Of a stretch of DNA of 64,000 nt, positions 11,301 through 22,209 are shown one piece after another. Position numbers and translations under genes: made by a program. Each line of letters begins with the position of its first letter. The first letter of the stretch is position 1. This DNA is from Tetrastigma voinierianum (taxonomy: Eukaryota; Streptophyta; Magnoliopsida; Vitales; Vitaceae), in assembly GCA_016808115.1 (NCBI GenBank), contig JAEQBH010000650.1:868001-932000 (forward strand), given 5' to 3'. The notes below the pieces were generated by a model, which ran no database searches, was not told where the DNA came from, and saw nothing but the letters and a program-made list of their open reading frames with translations.

Positions 11301-12430
11301 ATGTCTGGTAAAAGGCAGAAATTGCCTACCAAGCGGAGTCGGTCCAGCGAGGACCCGACCCCCACTTACGATGTCACGCGGTTCGTGAATGAGGGTGCCG
11401 CCGATCGGTTCGGCACCATCTGCAAGAACCGATCGTTCATAAAGGAGAAAGGGTTCCTGCCTTGATGACTTTTTCACTTAAGACCATTCTTTGGCTAAGG
11501 GATGGCGGGCCTTGTGCGCGACCACACCTCATCCGGCGATGAGTGTGGTGCGAGAGTTCTACGCCAATCGCCTCCGCGTCTGAAGAAAGTCAGGGTGCGG
11601 AGTGTTAGTGCGACATCGGTCTGAAGTCAATCAATAGTTATTACAGTCTAGAGCATGTCCATTCGAGCCGTTGATCACGCTCGCGAGCACCACGACTACC
11701 TCGAGGTTATACTGAAGTATTGACGATGGTAGGGTGAGTGGAAAGTCAATAGTCATGGGCCGTGCAGTCCACTTCAAGATGACATTTGGCCTTTATACCT
11801 AAGGTCTGGCATCACTTCATCACGTCGCGTCTTATTCCGACGACAAACGTGTGTGAAGTGACGGCCAAGCGTGCCCTGCTCAACTACGCCATCATACAGG
11901 ATATACCTTTTGATGTTGGGCAGGTTATAGAGGATGCCATCCTCCATAATCGGGACGCAAAAGATGAATTTGGGGCACCCCTTCCTTATCTTTAGTGCAA
12001 GCGAGCGGGGTGCCCTCGGCGACAATGAGCTGGCTCCACCCATAAAGCCATATCTGTCAGAGGACAAGCTAGGGTGTCCGCGACTGAAAGTGTCTGATTG
12101 AACATGAGCCCTCGGACGAGGTGAGCTTCACGAGTGCTCGGGCTGTATGGACTCTGGGCGATCCCGGGGATGTTGTGGTCCCTGCCTCCGCCACCACCAC
12201 GGCATCCTCAGGAGCGGCCCTTGACCCTCACCCAGGCCACGGGGACCGGTGCTCTCCGCTAACGGCGCTTGATGCATTACGGGAGCGGACCCGGGAGCTT
12301 AGAGTCCTCGTCACCACGGGATATGGAGGCCCTCCGATGCGATATGCGTCCTGTGTTGGCCAATCAGGCCACCATTCTTCCCGGCGGCGGCGGGCCTTGT
12401 AGACGGATCGCCACGGCTCACGGCCTTTCA
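11301..12430 (+). pseudogene. Athila env-like / plant transposon protein ORF
   Basis: Begins ATG at 11301 with MSGKRQKLPTKRSRSSED, then RFVNEGAADRFGTICKNRSF and KEKGF. Further on, in shifted frames, are EFYANRL (near 11555) and a longer segment near 11790-12000 containing KVWHHFITSRLIPTTN, then RALLNYAIIQDIPFDVGQVI and PLPYL. This order matches the extra ORF that follows pol in Athila elements, sometimes called env-like. Its role is unknown and an envelope function is not demonstrated. At least four frame breaks make it non-functional here. The C-terminal third (12121-12400) is proline/alanine-rich with no domain I recognise. Confidence 0.72.
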
Positions 12431-13793
12431 TGACCTCCACCACCACCCCGCGATGATCACCCGGGGGAGTCCCCTTCACCTCTACTTTGTTTGTACCGGT
12501 GGGGACACTTTGGGTATTTTGTTTGGGGGGTGTGAGTGGTCATCGCGATTACGTTTAGTTATGTTTGTTTTAGTATTTGTGTGGTGTTTTTGTTTCGTTC
12601 AGCATAGTAGTTGTGTTCTGTTTAGTTTCAGTTTACTTCTTCAGTTTAATTTGATGAGTCATGTGTTAGTTTTGCGTGCGTGTGTGTTCGGTCATTCTTA
12701 TATGTAGTAGTTGCATGTGTAGGTAGTTGTGTATGTGTGCCATGTTGAAAGTCGAGGATCTTCGGTAGATGAATTCACTATTGACATGGAAGATCGGATT
12801 GCATCTGATGTTTGATGCTCATTAATTGAAATTTGAATAGGTGGGAAGGGTTAGTGAGCCGTCCCACAGTTAGTCGAAAGAAACTATTTACCGATGATCT
12901 ATCTCACTCTCACACATTCTTGGAGCCTTCAATGTATGCATAGGTGTCGAGACCCGACTACTAAAGTTCGACTAACCTTGGGGAGATTAACCATCCCAAG
13001 TGATGGGACACTTGATCGAAGGATTGCCATTGAGCTGACTAAAAGAAAAATGAAAAAACAATAGAAAGTGAAAAATAAAAAATAAAAAAAAAGTCAAAAA
13101 ATGAAACGTGAATTAGAATAAGTGGATCGTAATCGAATCGGCGCGGTCAGGAAACAACCCCAGTCCTAAGCCCATTTGGTAGAGTCATTGACTTCCTTTG
13201 CAGCTACATGGGACGAGAAGATGGATCTTTCCCACAACCCTAGGGCTGCTGAGTTTGGTTGAGTGTTAGGGGTGAAGTTTGAAGAGGCTTAATGTACGGT
13301 GCCCTTAACCAGTTGGTGGGGAGTCACGATGGATCCCATTCTGGGAACACTCATCTAAAACTTCTTGGCACTAGGTCTTCTTCAATTTCTTTTAGGTACT
13401 TAGGAAGTTTTTAGGCATTTTGACATGAATAAAAAGGGTGCGTTCTTATCCTTTCCTAGTTAGCTTTTTCCAAATAGGTGAGTTGAGCTTAAGTTTGGGG
13501 GTGTCGAACTAGGCATCGTTAGGTCATTAAATTTATCGCACATAGGGTCATTGGGAAGGTTGTGAATACCATGGAATTTGAGGCACTAGTCACTTCCACC
13601 TATTTCAGGCGGGTTTTAGAAAGTCAAACATCTGTGCATCTTGTGAACTTAGGCAAAACGGCGACGGTGTGAGTCGGTCAATTGATCCCCTATTTCGGCA
13701 TGTGCAACCTTGTCTTAGTGTTAGGTTTAGGTATGTCAGTTGTGTGTCTGTCTAGAGTCCATTCTTGTGAGGTTGGCAAAGTTAAGTTGGGTG
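12431..13793 (+). other. Athila 3-prime noncoding region and polypurine tract
   Basis: Long T/G-rich noncoding stretch with a run of a-rich sequence at 13050-13100. Two polypurine-like sites are visible: aagtttgggggt at 13491 and, directly against the LTR, aaagttaagttgggtgtgg ending at 13793. The second is in the position expected for priming plus-strand DNA synthesis. Confidence 0.6.
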
Positions 13794-14981
13794 TGGTGAG
13801 TGCGACACTCATGAGTAGCACCAGCGTCTTTCTTAGGTTTTAAGCGTTATTTTATGGTTAAATATGTATTTTTTCCAGTTTGTTATCGGTATGGTAGAAG
13901 TCGGTGAATGCGGATCACGGATGATGTGAAAGAGCTGCCTTTGTGGAAGCAAATTGGAGTAATGGAAGCGATGCGGGAAAGTGGTACGCCCGCGTCGTGA
14001 CGTTCGACATCGCGACGTTGGGTGACATCTGAAGTCAAAAATCGAAGCGTTGCGGCGTCTCAGCGTCGCGGCGTTGCGGCAATCACGGCGTCGGCGCAGG
14101 TCACACCTCATCATTTAAAGCACCAATGGTTCAGAATTTGAGGCATTGGGAGGCGTACGAACGAGGGCACGGAATTCCAAAGCAGCAGTGACACAGACTT
14201 CGAAGAAGTGCCCGTGATTTGTAATGTTTCTCATTTTTGGATATTAGAATGATGTTTTTAAGATTAAACATTTTCATTTTCTCATTCAGTATGTTCTAGA
14301 TCTATTTCTAGGGTTATGTTGAACCCTGTCATATGTTGATGGATTAAAGTTTAGTGCTTTAAATTATTCAGTTGTTTATCAATTTGTTTGCATCTGCTCT
14401 ATATCTATGATTTAATTATATGTGATGTCACGACTGACATTGGCATAATCACCTTTGGAAGTCAGGGTCGAGATGAGGTTATCAGGATGCGGATGAAGCG
14501 ACCTTCGGTTGATTCGATGAAATGGGAGATATTCCCGTTTGAAGGTGGCATTTGGGGTTAGAACATTTAAGCATCTCGAATGCGAGTTGGGATAGAGATA
14601 TGCTCGACTCTATTCCGCGGGAGATGAGGCGGATATACCTCGAGAGAGGATATCTTGTGAGTAAGATCACCTCGCCATTGACAAATGATAAATATATTGA
14701 ATAATAATATCTTTAAAAAATAATCCATTAAAAGTGGCGGGGGAGACATAGCCTAGTCTTCAATACCGGTAATTCATTAGAATCCAATAGCGTAGTGAAA
14801 TTCACATACTGATTTCCTTGAAAAAAATTGTCTATTCGGATATTATCTAAAGCGAGAACCTTTGTAATTGATACACGTCCTGTGGATCGATGTAGGTACC
14901 ATGGTACACTATATTACTTAGGCGACGGCGTGCGCTTGCGCACATAGGCGTACATTTTACACACAGCGTTTCGGCACATCG
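13794..14981 (+). repeat. Athila 3-prime LTR
   Basis: Partner of 3524-4715. Begins TGGTGAGTGC and ends near cgtttcggcacatcg. It is followed at once by the GGACT target copy and then by minus-strand gypsy RNase H sequence. Confidence 0.85.
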
Positions 14982-16770
14982 GGACTCGATCAATCACGCT
15001 TTCCATTAATTGGCGGTGTAGCCATAAACTCCCCAGCGTGCCACGAGGCCTACTTGCGATGCATGTGGCGTCCCACGGTCTCGACATCCGCCATTCTGGA
15101 AGCTATACTGGCCAAATGCTCCCGTGACTTGGGTTGAGTGCATCGGCCACCACATTTGCCTTACTGGGATGGTAATGCAAGGTGAAGTCATAATCCTCAG
15201 GAACTCCATCCATACGCATTGCCTCATGTTGAGGTCATTTGCGTAAAAATATACTTAGGACTTTTGTGGTGTAGTACGCACTTCAGTTGTTCGCCATATA
15301 AATAGTAGCAAATCTTCAAGGCGAAGACTCGACCATGACTCCGTATCGTGTGGGGTAATTACGCTCATGATTCTTCAATTGATGGGAACCGTAAGCTCTA
15401 CCCTCCGGGTACGTAACGCATCAGTCCGGCCTCGAAACATCACAATACATTATGTACCCACAGTCCTGTCGAGACTATCAAGATAAGAGTTGAAGTAAGC
15501 CTCCTTTTCAACTCCTGGAATGCCTCCTTGCATCGGTCATCCCAACCTTGACCTCATTCCGGAAAATCTCATCATAGGTGTTGCTAATCGGGAGAAATCC
15601 TCAATGAATCTCCTGTAGTACCCAGCCAATCCCGAAACTCACATTATCTCGGCGACTTGGCCTTTCGATCATCCTGATCTCGACCTTTTACGGGTCAGGC
15701 TGACCTCCACGATCGACACCGCATTGTCCCGAAAATCCTCACCTCAATAAGCCAAAACTTGCACTTATTGAACTTGGCGTCGGTGATGATCTCTCGACAA
15801 TTTATGTACAATCCTCAAATGATATATGCTCCCACTGCATTTGGGGTAGATCAAAATGTCATCCACGAGACTCTGACGAGCGATCTGGGCGGTTAGACAC
15901 CACATGTGGTCCGGCGTGAATCTTTGTTGGCGCATTCGTCGATCAAAAGGGCATCCAGCATGGCTCAATTGCCCATGATGCATCCCTAATATTTGTCTTA
16001 GGGATGTCACGTATACTGGCAATAGCGATGGTAACCGGTCACGAATCTATCTTGGAGTAGACTCGCGCTCCTCTCAAGTGATCAAACAAATCATCAATTC
16101 TCGGCAATGGGTACCGATTCTTAATCGCTAACCACAATTTCATTGTGCATGGTCAATGCACGGTCGAAGGTCTTGTCCTTCTTCTTGCAAATGGGACCGG
16201 GCCTTCATGGTGAAGTGCTCGGTCCTAATGAACCCTTGTCCAATAGGCTGCTTGTAGTTGGACTGAGTTCTATGACCGACCGGTGCCATCCTATGTGGAG
16301 TTATAGAGATGGTCGAAGTACCATGGTGTAACTCGATACCGAAGTCTATAACCCTCTGTGGAGGCAATCCCGGTAGCTCATCCGGAAAAACATCCTCATA
16401 CTCGCAGACTACTCGAGGTAGATCTAAGTCTGGTCTCACCTCGTCCTCAGTGAGTTTGTTAGCCCGACACCTTCTTGTCCATGACACTGGACTCGTACAG
16501 GTGCAGGCGAAATGTCATGCTTGTCCCCACAGTACAACACGAGATCACGGAGTCCTGCGTGTGGCTGATAACCCTCTTCGCTCACAATCAATGCTGACCC
16601 TAGCGTCGACTGATCCATCCCAGGGATGACGTTGAACTTCCCAACATGTCCATGACCCTCAGGTCCACTGTGAGTAGAATCCCCGAGATCTCTAACTCAC
16701 AACCACGACATATCATCCCTATTCTCGCCCTAATCCCTAGGGGAGAACTCACAAGGCCTATTCCCCAAGG
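14982..16770 (-). pseudogene. Protease-RT-RNase H half of minus-strand Tekay-type pol
   Basis: Reading leftward from 16770: a protease-like region (CELEISGILLTVDLRVMDM near 16700-16640), then EDEVRPDLDLPRVVCEYEDV and FPDELPGLPPQRV near 16440-16350. RT remains follow: VGQGFIRTE-like near 16230, VDDILIYPK near 15860, YHLRIVHKL. RNase H remains are AICYYLYGEQ-like near 15300 and RQCVWMEFL near 15220. It stops at the Athila insertion, and the integrase continues at 3523. There are many frameshifts. The gag and 5-prime LTR expected right of 16770 are absent; the next recognisable sequence is Mutator-type. Confidence 0.82.
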
Positions 16771-17021
16771 TCATTTTTCTTGTCAATGGTCATGGGATCA
16801 TTTCATAAGGCCCTACCAAGTGATTCAATCAATTAATCAATTGTTACTGTATTTGTATCTCTATTGTATGCCCTCCCATCTTGACTTTAGCATCCATGAA
16901 TGTAGTTTAAATGATAAGAATAATGACCTCTCACATTATTTAACTTATTGAGACCATTTTGTATAGATTAATGATGTCTGTTTCAACTATTCCCGTGATA
17001 TGTTATTAAAATTGAAATATA
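16771..17021. other. Junction stretch without assigned content
   Basis: Between the end of gypsy protease sequence and the first Mutator-type frame. It is AT-rich and I see no gene or terminal inverted repeat. Confidence 0.4.
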
Positions 17022-18560
17022 TTGAGGACTGAAACATATCTCAAATATGTTGGAAACAAAGCTGTCATTATGCCTTTGGATGTACCGGTTGATTGCACGT
17101 TTGAACAGTTGGGTGATATGATATACTCAAGGAGAACCATTGACAAACAAAGGTTCCAATTAGTCCTCAATTGTAAGTATCCTCTAAAAATTGGAAATAG
17201 GTTCCAACCTTTTCAAATATGGGATGACAGTAGTGTGTACCGAATGTTGAACTTGGTTAACACAATTGCCATGGAGGAAATAGAATTGTCTATTAAGGTC
17301 GTTTGAGTCAAGCCACAAGTGAATCAATCTGCCTATACAGATTTATTGGTTCAAAAAAATGATAATGTTGCAGAATTCGACTATGGTTATGTGCTTAGTA
17401 GTAGTCCAGCATCGATTATTGACAGATGTGGATTATATGGAGATGATGAAGACTGTGAAGATGAAGAAGCTAATGATGAATCTTATGAAGATGTTGATGG
17501 TGAATCTAATAGAGACTTAGATGTTCAATCTGATGGACATGTATCATCCTTCATGCACAACCAAGTTTTTGTAGAATGAGCAAAGGGATATATGTCTCGC
17601 ATGCGGCATGTGGGATGTATTAAATAACCTAAAGATGACTCATCCCACAATTTCATTTATCACTTACCACCATCACCACAATTTGAACATGAAAACTTTG
17701 GTAATGTTATTTCAAGTGATTGGACTCCATGGGTGAGAAGCATACTAGGATCTCAAGTGGAGAATTTGTAGGCTAGCGAGTTTTAATTTCAAATGCCTTT
17801 GCAAGAGGCTATAAGATTTACTCCAATTAAAGCACACGAGTTTGTGGTTGTTGCGTCCCTCAAAAATTGCTAGTTATAAGATGTAAGAAGTAGGGAATGT
17901 CGATGCCCATGGAAGTTTCGTGCCATGCTTGTGAAGATCTTTGTTTATTTGTTTTAAAGCGAATATAAAGTGCATGTCTGTATCAATCATTGCTTGAACC
18001 GGGACCATCATCAATTGGACTCGAACTTAGTTTGCTATTCATATCAAGGCATTATTAAGGCCGCAATTCACTTTTACATGGCTGTATTCAAGCGATGTGA
18101 TGGAAGTAGGGATATGAAATTTAAATACAGGCGTTGGATGGAAAGCATAAAGCACTTAGACACTTATTTGGTGACTTTTCTCAATCATATACAAAGCTGC
18201 CTCGTTTGTTCTTAGCCTTAAAGAAAGCAAATCTTGGATGTGTTGTAATTTGGAAAACATTTGATAGTAATATGCCAAACACTAAGATATTTCAACGCGT
18301 GTTCTAGTCATTCAAGCCATTAATTGAAGGGTTCGAACATTGTCGTCCCGTACTAAGTATTGATGGTTCACATTTGTGTGGGAAGAATAAAGATACGTTA
18401 ATTATTACTATGGGGTGTGATGGAAATAATCAGTTGTTTCCATTGACATTTGCTATTATAGAATGCAAGAATATTGATAGTTCGAGATGGTTCTTGGCAT
18501 GCATTACGAGAAGCGAGTAACTGACATATGAGAATTTGTGTATGTCGTGAGGCGTGGGTA
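17022..18560 (+). pseudogene. MuDR/Mutator-type transposase remains
   Basis: Would cut and move a Mutator-like DNA transposon. Three blocks are in order. At 17022-17579 is the N-terminal region (CTFEQLGDMIYSRR, then an acidic DDEDCEDEEANDES stretch). At 17800-18215 is the zinc-binding region: FTPIKAHEFVVVASLKN, ECRCPWKFRAM, then VHVCINHCLNRDHHQLDSN. At 18310-18530 is the start of the DDE catalytic domain: EGFEHCRPVLSIDGSH, whose Asp (codon 18362) is the first catalytic acid, then GCDGNNQLFPLTFAII. Stops occur between and within blocks. After the LACI motif at about 18510 the rest of the catalytic domain, with the later acids and SWIM finger, cannot be found. Confidence 0.85.
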
Positions 18561-18899
18561 TTATGACAACAATACAAATTGATCTTCATCTTGGTTGGGT
18601 TGCATCATCTGTGATAAGCGATCCCTCATGATGTGACTTCATGTTGCATGCCCATCCTTGATGTGTGATGTCATTCGATAGAGCGTAAATTTGAGGTTGT
18701 ACCACGATGGATTACCGGCGAGCTTGTGGCTCGCGGGAGCCAGCTCTTCCATTAGGGTGTAGGTGGAGAGTATCTTTGACACGTGTGCATAACCCATCCA
18801 GATGTACTCATCTATCACGAGATCGGTTAGATACACGAGACTCTTGATCAGGTAATGGTATATGTAAAAGTATATGGTTCTATAGTAATTTCATTCATA
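18561..18899. other. Stretch between transposase and mobile-domain relics
   Basis: Contains a 65-codon minus-strand frame with no domain I recognise. The missing half of the DDE domain and the N-terminal part of the plant mobile domain should lie here; neither is visible, so a deletion is likely. Confidence 0.4.
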
Positions 18900-19760
18900 T
18901 TCACATCAACGTTATTGATGTCAAGTGTGAATGTGTAGGTCTTATGGCAGCCATACGTCGGAGAGTTGGTTGACCAGCTACCAGATATCTGCTTATCTTA
19001 GCAAGAAATCTGGCGGACAATGCCATCGCTTATATGTTTTGGGATTGTTGAGTGGCATCGTCTAGAGCGAGTCTTGAGCTAGTTTAGGCTACACCAAAAG
19101 ATACCTCCATCTTGCTCTTATGAGCAACTTCTTATCTAGAGTGGATGGGCGACTTAGAGATATTGGACGATATCATGCTCTATACAGTGTCTTATATGGG
19201 ATACGCGAGGCGAGCGAGATCATCCTGCACCCTATAAGTGGGTATTTTGGACTCATGATCCATATATGTAGTGGTATCATGTGCGGTTTGTATTTCCCAC
19301 CCGATCCATAAGGATGATATGAGGTACCATACAACAGCCAGTACTACTCAGGTTTTTGTAAGTTAGAGTCCTGCTTTTCTAAAGTGTTATTCAAATTCAA
19401 TAGAATATGTATTTATAATTGTTTGGTTGGTTCTTTTAGATCTCTGCCATGGCTGACATAGCTTGTCGCTTGCCTAGGGCTACCACCGGATTGGTGTATA
19501 ACTTACATCATATTTCTATATCAGTGTTACACCAGATTGGAGAGGAGCATCTCATCGCCGAACACGATCAGGAGGCATCTACTTCACATGGACCATCCAT
19601 TAGACCTCCGGTGTCATCAGCCGGTTCGTATACGGCCATTCGGTGGGAGAGAAAAGAGTTGATCGTAGTCGTGGTTGAGATGGTGGGCGAGGTCATGGTC
19701 GAGATGGTGGGGAGGTGGGTGAGTGCGCTGGCCAGAGCATTACCTACTTAATGCTAAAGT
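18900..19760 (+). pseudogene. Plant mobile domain (MAIN-like) protein remains
   Basis: Plus-strand fragments that fit the C-terminal half of the plant mobile domain found in MAIN/MAIL proteins and in some Mutator-like and gypsy elements: WQPYVGELVDQLPDICL near 18945, PSLICFGIVEWHRLERVLS near 19022, HQKIPPSCSYEQLL near 19095, then DIGRYHALYSVLYGIREAS near 19155. Further blocks are a histidine/arginine-glycine-like tail with GRGRG-type coding near 19660-19720. Several in-frame stops and frame shifts break it. Position directly behind a MuDR transposase relic suggests both belonged to one Mutator-like element. The alternative is a decayed host MAIL-type gene. Confidence 0.68.
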
Positions 19761-20522
19761 CTTCACCGTCATGATCCTTCCATGCTTGCCCATCACCCAG
19801 ATGCTTTTATGCAGCGGTTCTGCGTATTTCAGTTCCCTACCTGCCCAACACATCTTTGCCATCTCTGGGTGTCGCGAGCCTTCAGCTTCATGTTGGTGGT
19901 CTGTATCATCACCACTTTAACATCGCATTGCCTCCCATCGATGGAATGTGGTTCTTGTATCAAGTTGAGTCTTGCAAATTTAGGTGACCTAAGCTCCGTG
20001 TATCGTCCAGTCTTGCATTCAGTATTTCACTTGAACAGTAATTTCCTTTTGGATTGCACTTAATGCTATGGATCAACTAAGTTATGTATTACAGTCGTCA
20101 CAAGAGAAATATAAAGGCTACATCTTGTGGGGAATTCATTTGATATTTGTATATATTGATATGATTTAGTTTATATATGAAATCAGTTCACTTTGTTCAC
20201 CCAGATTGGTTATAATTTGGATACATGTGGGTGATGATTTATATATATTCTTTGTTACTCGTCACAAACTTGTGGAAATTAAATGTCGAAACTTATTACA
20301 AAAATCCATTGAACATTCCATGATTCAATATTTTAAAATAATAATATACACAACTAGATACAACTTGTGAAATAAAAAATAAAACTTGCAAGTTTATTTG
20401 GGATTTAAGGTTACATTAGATATGTTTGTTGTGAAAATTTAAAAATATTTACAAATATGTTTGAATTAATAAATAACTCGTGTGCTAATTTGTGTTGATA
20501 AATAAAATTATTTTTAATATCA

Positions 20523-20589
<67 letters not shown>

Positions 20590-21167
20590 AAATATTAATT
20601 TATCAAATCTGTGTTCGAACCAATTAGTTGATGTAATTAATCAAATAGTAAATATTCTCATTTCAATAATTTTTAAATAAGTTGATTTAAAAAATAATAA
20701 TAATAATTTTTAAATAAATTTTTATTTTAAATATTTTAGATATCAAACGTAATCTTTATAATAAAATTTATAATTTCATATAGATTTAATGATTGATTTT
20801 TTAAATGAGTAGAGGCGTTACTCGCCAGCAATGTGATGAATTTTAAAAATTGATAAGAAATAAATGTTGAGACATCGGCATCGGCATGTAGCTACATGGC
20901 CAAAATATTAGATTGAGTAATAGTTTCAAATCCAAACTATTTTTGTAATTTTTTTTTGAAAAATAGTTTTTTAATCCAAAACTCAAATTATGGGGGTATG
21001 GTTTGATATTAAGAATAGAAATCTATGGATGAGATTGGTCTCCTTTTTAAATCAATGGAGCTGTCACAACAAATCATTTTTACCTCGAGATTCCTTTCTA
21101 AAGACGACACGTCAAAGAGAAATTGGTTAAAAGATAAGGCTTTGAAAATTCCAAGCACCCAAATGTG
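19761..21167. other. Intergenic region
   Basis: 19761-20060 may be further tail of the mobile-domain relic but shows no clear motif. From 20100 on it is AT-rich with a long TA microsatellite at 20526-20586. No gene seen. Confidence 0.5.
20526..20586. repeat. (TA)n microsatellite
   Basis: About 60 bases of uninterrupted alternating t and a. Such tracts are length-unstable. A similar one stands just upstream of the methyltransferase gene at 25639-25704. Confidence 0.95.
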
Positions 21168-21175
21168 TATAAAAA
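21108..21175 (+). promoter_or_regulatory. Probable promoter of the GST gene
   Basis: tataaaaaaaa at 21168 lies 59 bases before the ATG at 21227, a normal TATA position for a short leader. At 21108-21115 is acacgtca, which contains on the minus strand the TGACG core of as-1/ocs-type elements. Such elements are known to drive tau GST genes in response to auxin, salicylate or xenobiotics. That this one works is inference. Confidence 0.55.
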
Positions 21176-21226
21176 AAAGGATCTGGATCAGCTGCTGTTT
21201 CAATTGCAATATATGATCAAAACATT

Positions 21227-22032
21227 ATGGGAGAAGAAGTGAAACTTTTCAGATCATGGTCAAGTCCGTTTGCTCTGCCGGATCGTGTGGGCTCTCGAAA
21301 TCAAAGGGCATGAAGTACGAAGCCGTATTTGAAGATCTCCAGTAGAGCCCTCTACTTTGCTTCCGGTATAATCCTGTCCACAAAGATTCCAATTCTTGTT
21401 CACAATGGAAGACCCATCGTTGAATCGTTTGTCATTCTTGAATGATGATGAGACTGTGGAAGCAAGCTCCCCTCTTGCCCGAAGACCCTTACGAGAGAGC
21501 CATGGCCCGTTTCTGGGCAAAATTCTGCGAGGATAAGGTGGATTTAAGGCCTATTTTTTAAACTGATCTTGTTATCAAAATTTAGTCTTTTTTCTCTATG
21601 ATTTTCAGAACTGGGAACTAAGTTTGTTCTCCTTAGTCACTATTACTCTTTCTTTTTTATCCAGCTTCAGAATCGAATTAGGCCTTGTAGTTGGATGTTG
21701 AATTGATTTTTTTTTTTATATAGGTTTTGATATCAATTTGGAGCGCGTTTATCAAGCAAGGGAAAGAGCAGGAGGAAGCCATGGTTGCAGCCATGGAGAA
21801 CCTCAAGTTCCTAGAAAAAGGATCGGGTATGTTGATCTTACCTTGGGATGGCTTGCTAACTTGGGCAGCATATTCGAAGAGATCGTTGGGCTGAAAATTG
21901 TGGATGAGGAGAAATTCCCGTTGTTGTATTCATGGATGCAAGATTTTGCAGAGGCTCCCATCATCAGAGACAACTGGCCGCCTCGAGACAAAATGATAGT
22001 CAAGTTCCAAGCCCTTCTTGATGCCGCCATCG

Positions 22033-22066
<34 letters not shown>

Positions 22067-22073
22067 TAAATGA
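21227..22073 (+). pseudogene. Tau-class glutathione S-transferase, broken
   Basis: GSTs of this plant class join glutathione to electrophiles in the cytosol. Exon 1 runs from ATG 21227 (MGEEVKLFRSWSSPFAL, with the catalytic-serine SSPF region) to 21537; the intron 21538-21723 is GT-AG; exon 2 runs from 21724 to 22073 (VLISIWSAFIKQGKEQEEAM, then IGYVDLTLGWLANLG and a DNWPPRDKMI tail). The intron position is the usual one for the class. The reading frame is broken by small changes: one extra base near 21274, a stop plus lost bases at about 21342, a lost codon pair and stop near 21443, lost bases near 21475, and about 10 missing codons near 21820. So it is a recent pseudogene, or a real gene spoiled by assembly errors. 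The end has been extended by serine codons made from a CAT repeat. Confidence 0.82.
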
Positions 22074-22155
22074 AGCTTGATGTATCATCATCATGATCAT
22101 CTAAATGAAGCTTGATGTATCATCATCATCTTCTCTCCATGAAGCTTGATGTATG
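22030..22155 (+). repeat. ATC trinucleotide run and tripled 3-prime end
   Basis: A (TCA)n run codes a string of serines at the GST carboxyl end. Immediately after, atgaagcttgatgtat occurs three times (near 22070, 22105 and 22139) with CATCAT between, a local tandem duplication that covers the stop codon and start of the 3-prime UTR. Confidence 0.85.
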
Positions 22156-22183
22156 TTTGTGTGCATGAGGAATCCTCATATTG

Positions 22184-22189
22184 AATAAA
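22184..22189 (+). terminator. Polyadenylation signal of the GST gene
   Basis: aataaa, 111 bases after the stop codon, in a suitable AT-rich context. Confidence 0.5.
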
Positions 22190-22209
22190 GAATGGATTTA
22201 TCACGATTT

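Larger units (their letters stand above)
3524..14981 (+). mobile_element. Athila-type Ty3/gypsy retrotransposon, nested
   Basis: A plus-strand LTR retrotransposon of about 11.46 kb. It has two LTRs (3524-4715 and 13794-14981), a primer-binding site resembling the 3-prime end of tRNA-Asp at 4721, an open gag, decayed protease-RT-RNase H-integrase, and an extra downstream env-like ORF characteristic of Athila. The five bases GGACT occur immediately before (3519-3523) and after (14982-14986), fitting a target-site duplication. It sits inside a minus-strand gypsy element, separating RNase H from integrase. The extreme 3-prime bases of the two LTRs differ by a few positions (gtca versus cacatcg), so the exact right edge carries a small uncertainty. 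Confidence 0.85.

Noticed and set aside
12121..12479. 93- and 83-codon frames on opposite strands near the env-like ORF
   Set aside because: GC-rich tail of the decayed Athila ORF; no recognisable domain on either strand.
17319..17579. Separate small acidic-protein gene
   Set aside because: The DDED-rich frame is the usual acidic linker after the MuDR N-terminal domain and is bracketed by transposase motifs on the same strand.
21738..22073. Single 111-codon frame ending in polyserine as an independent gene
   Set aside because: Its first part is the wrong frame of GST exon 2; the true protein frame switches at the internal deletion, and the serine run is a microsatellite.
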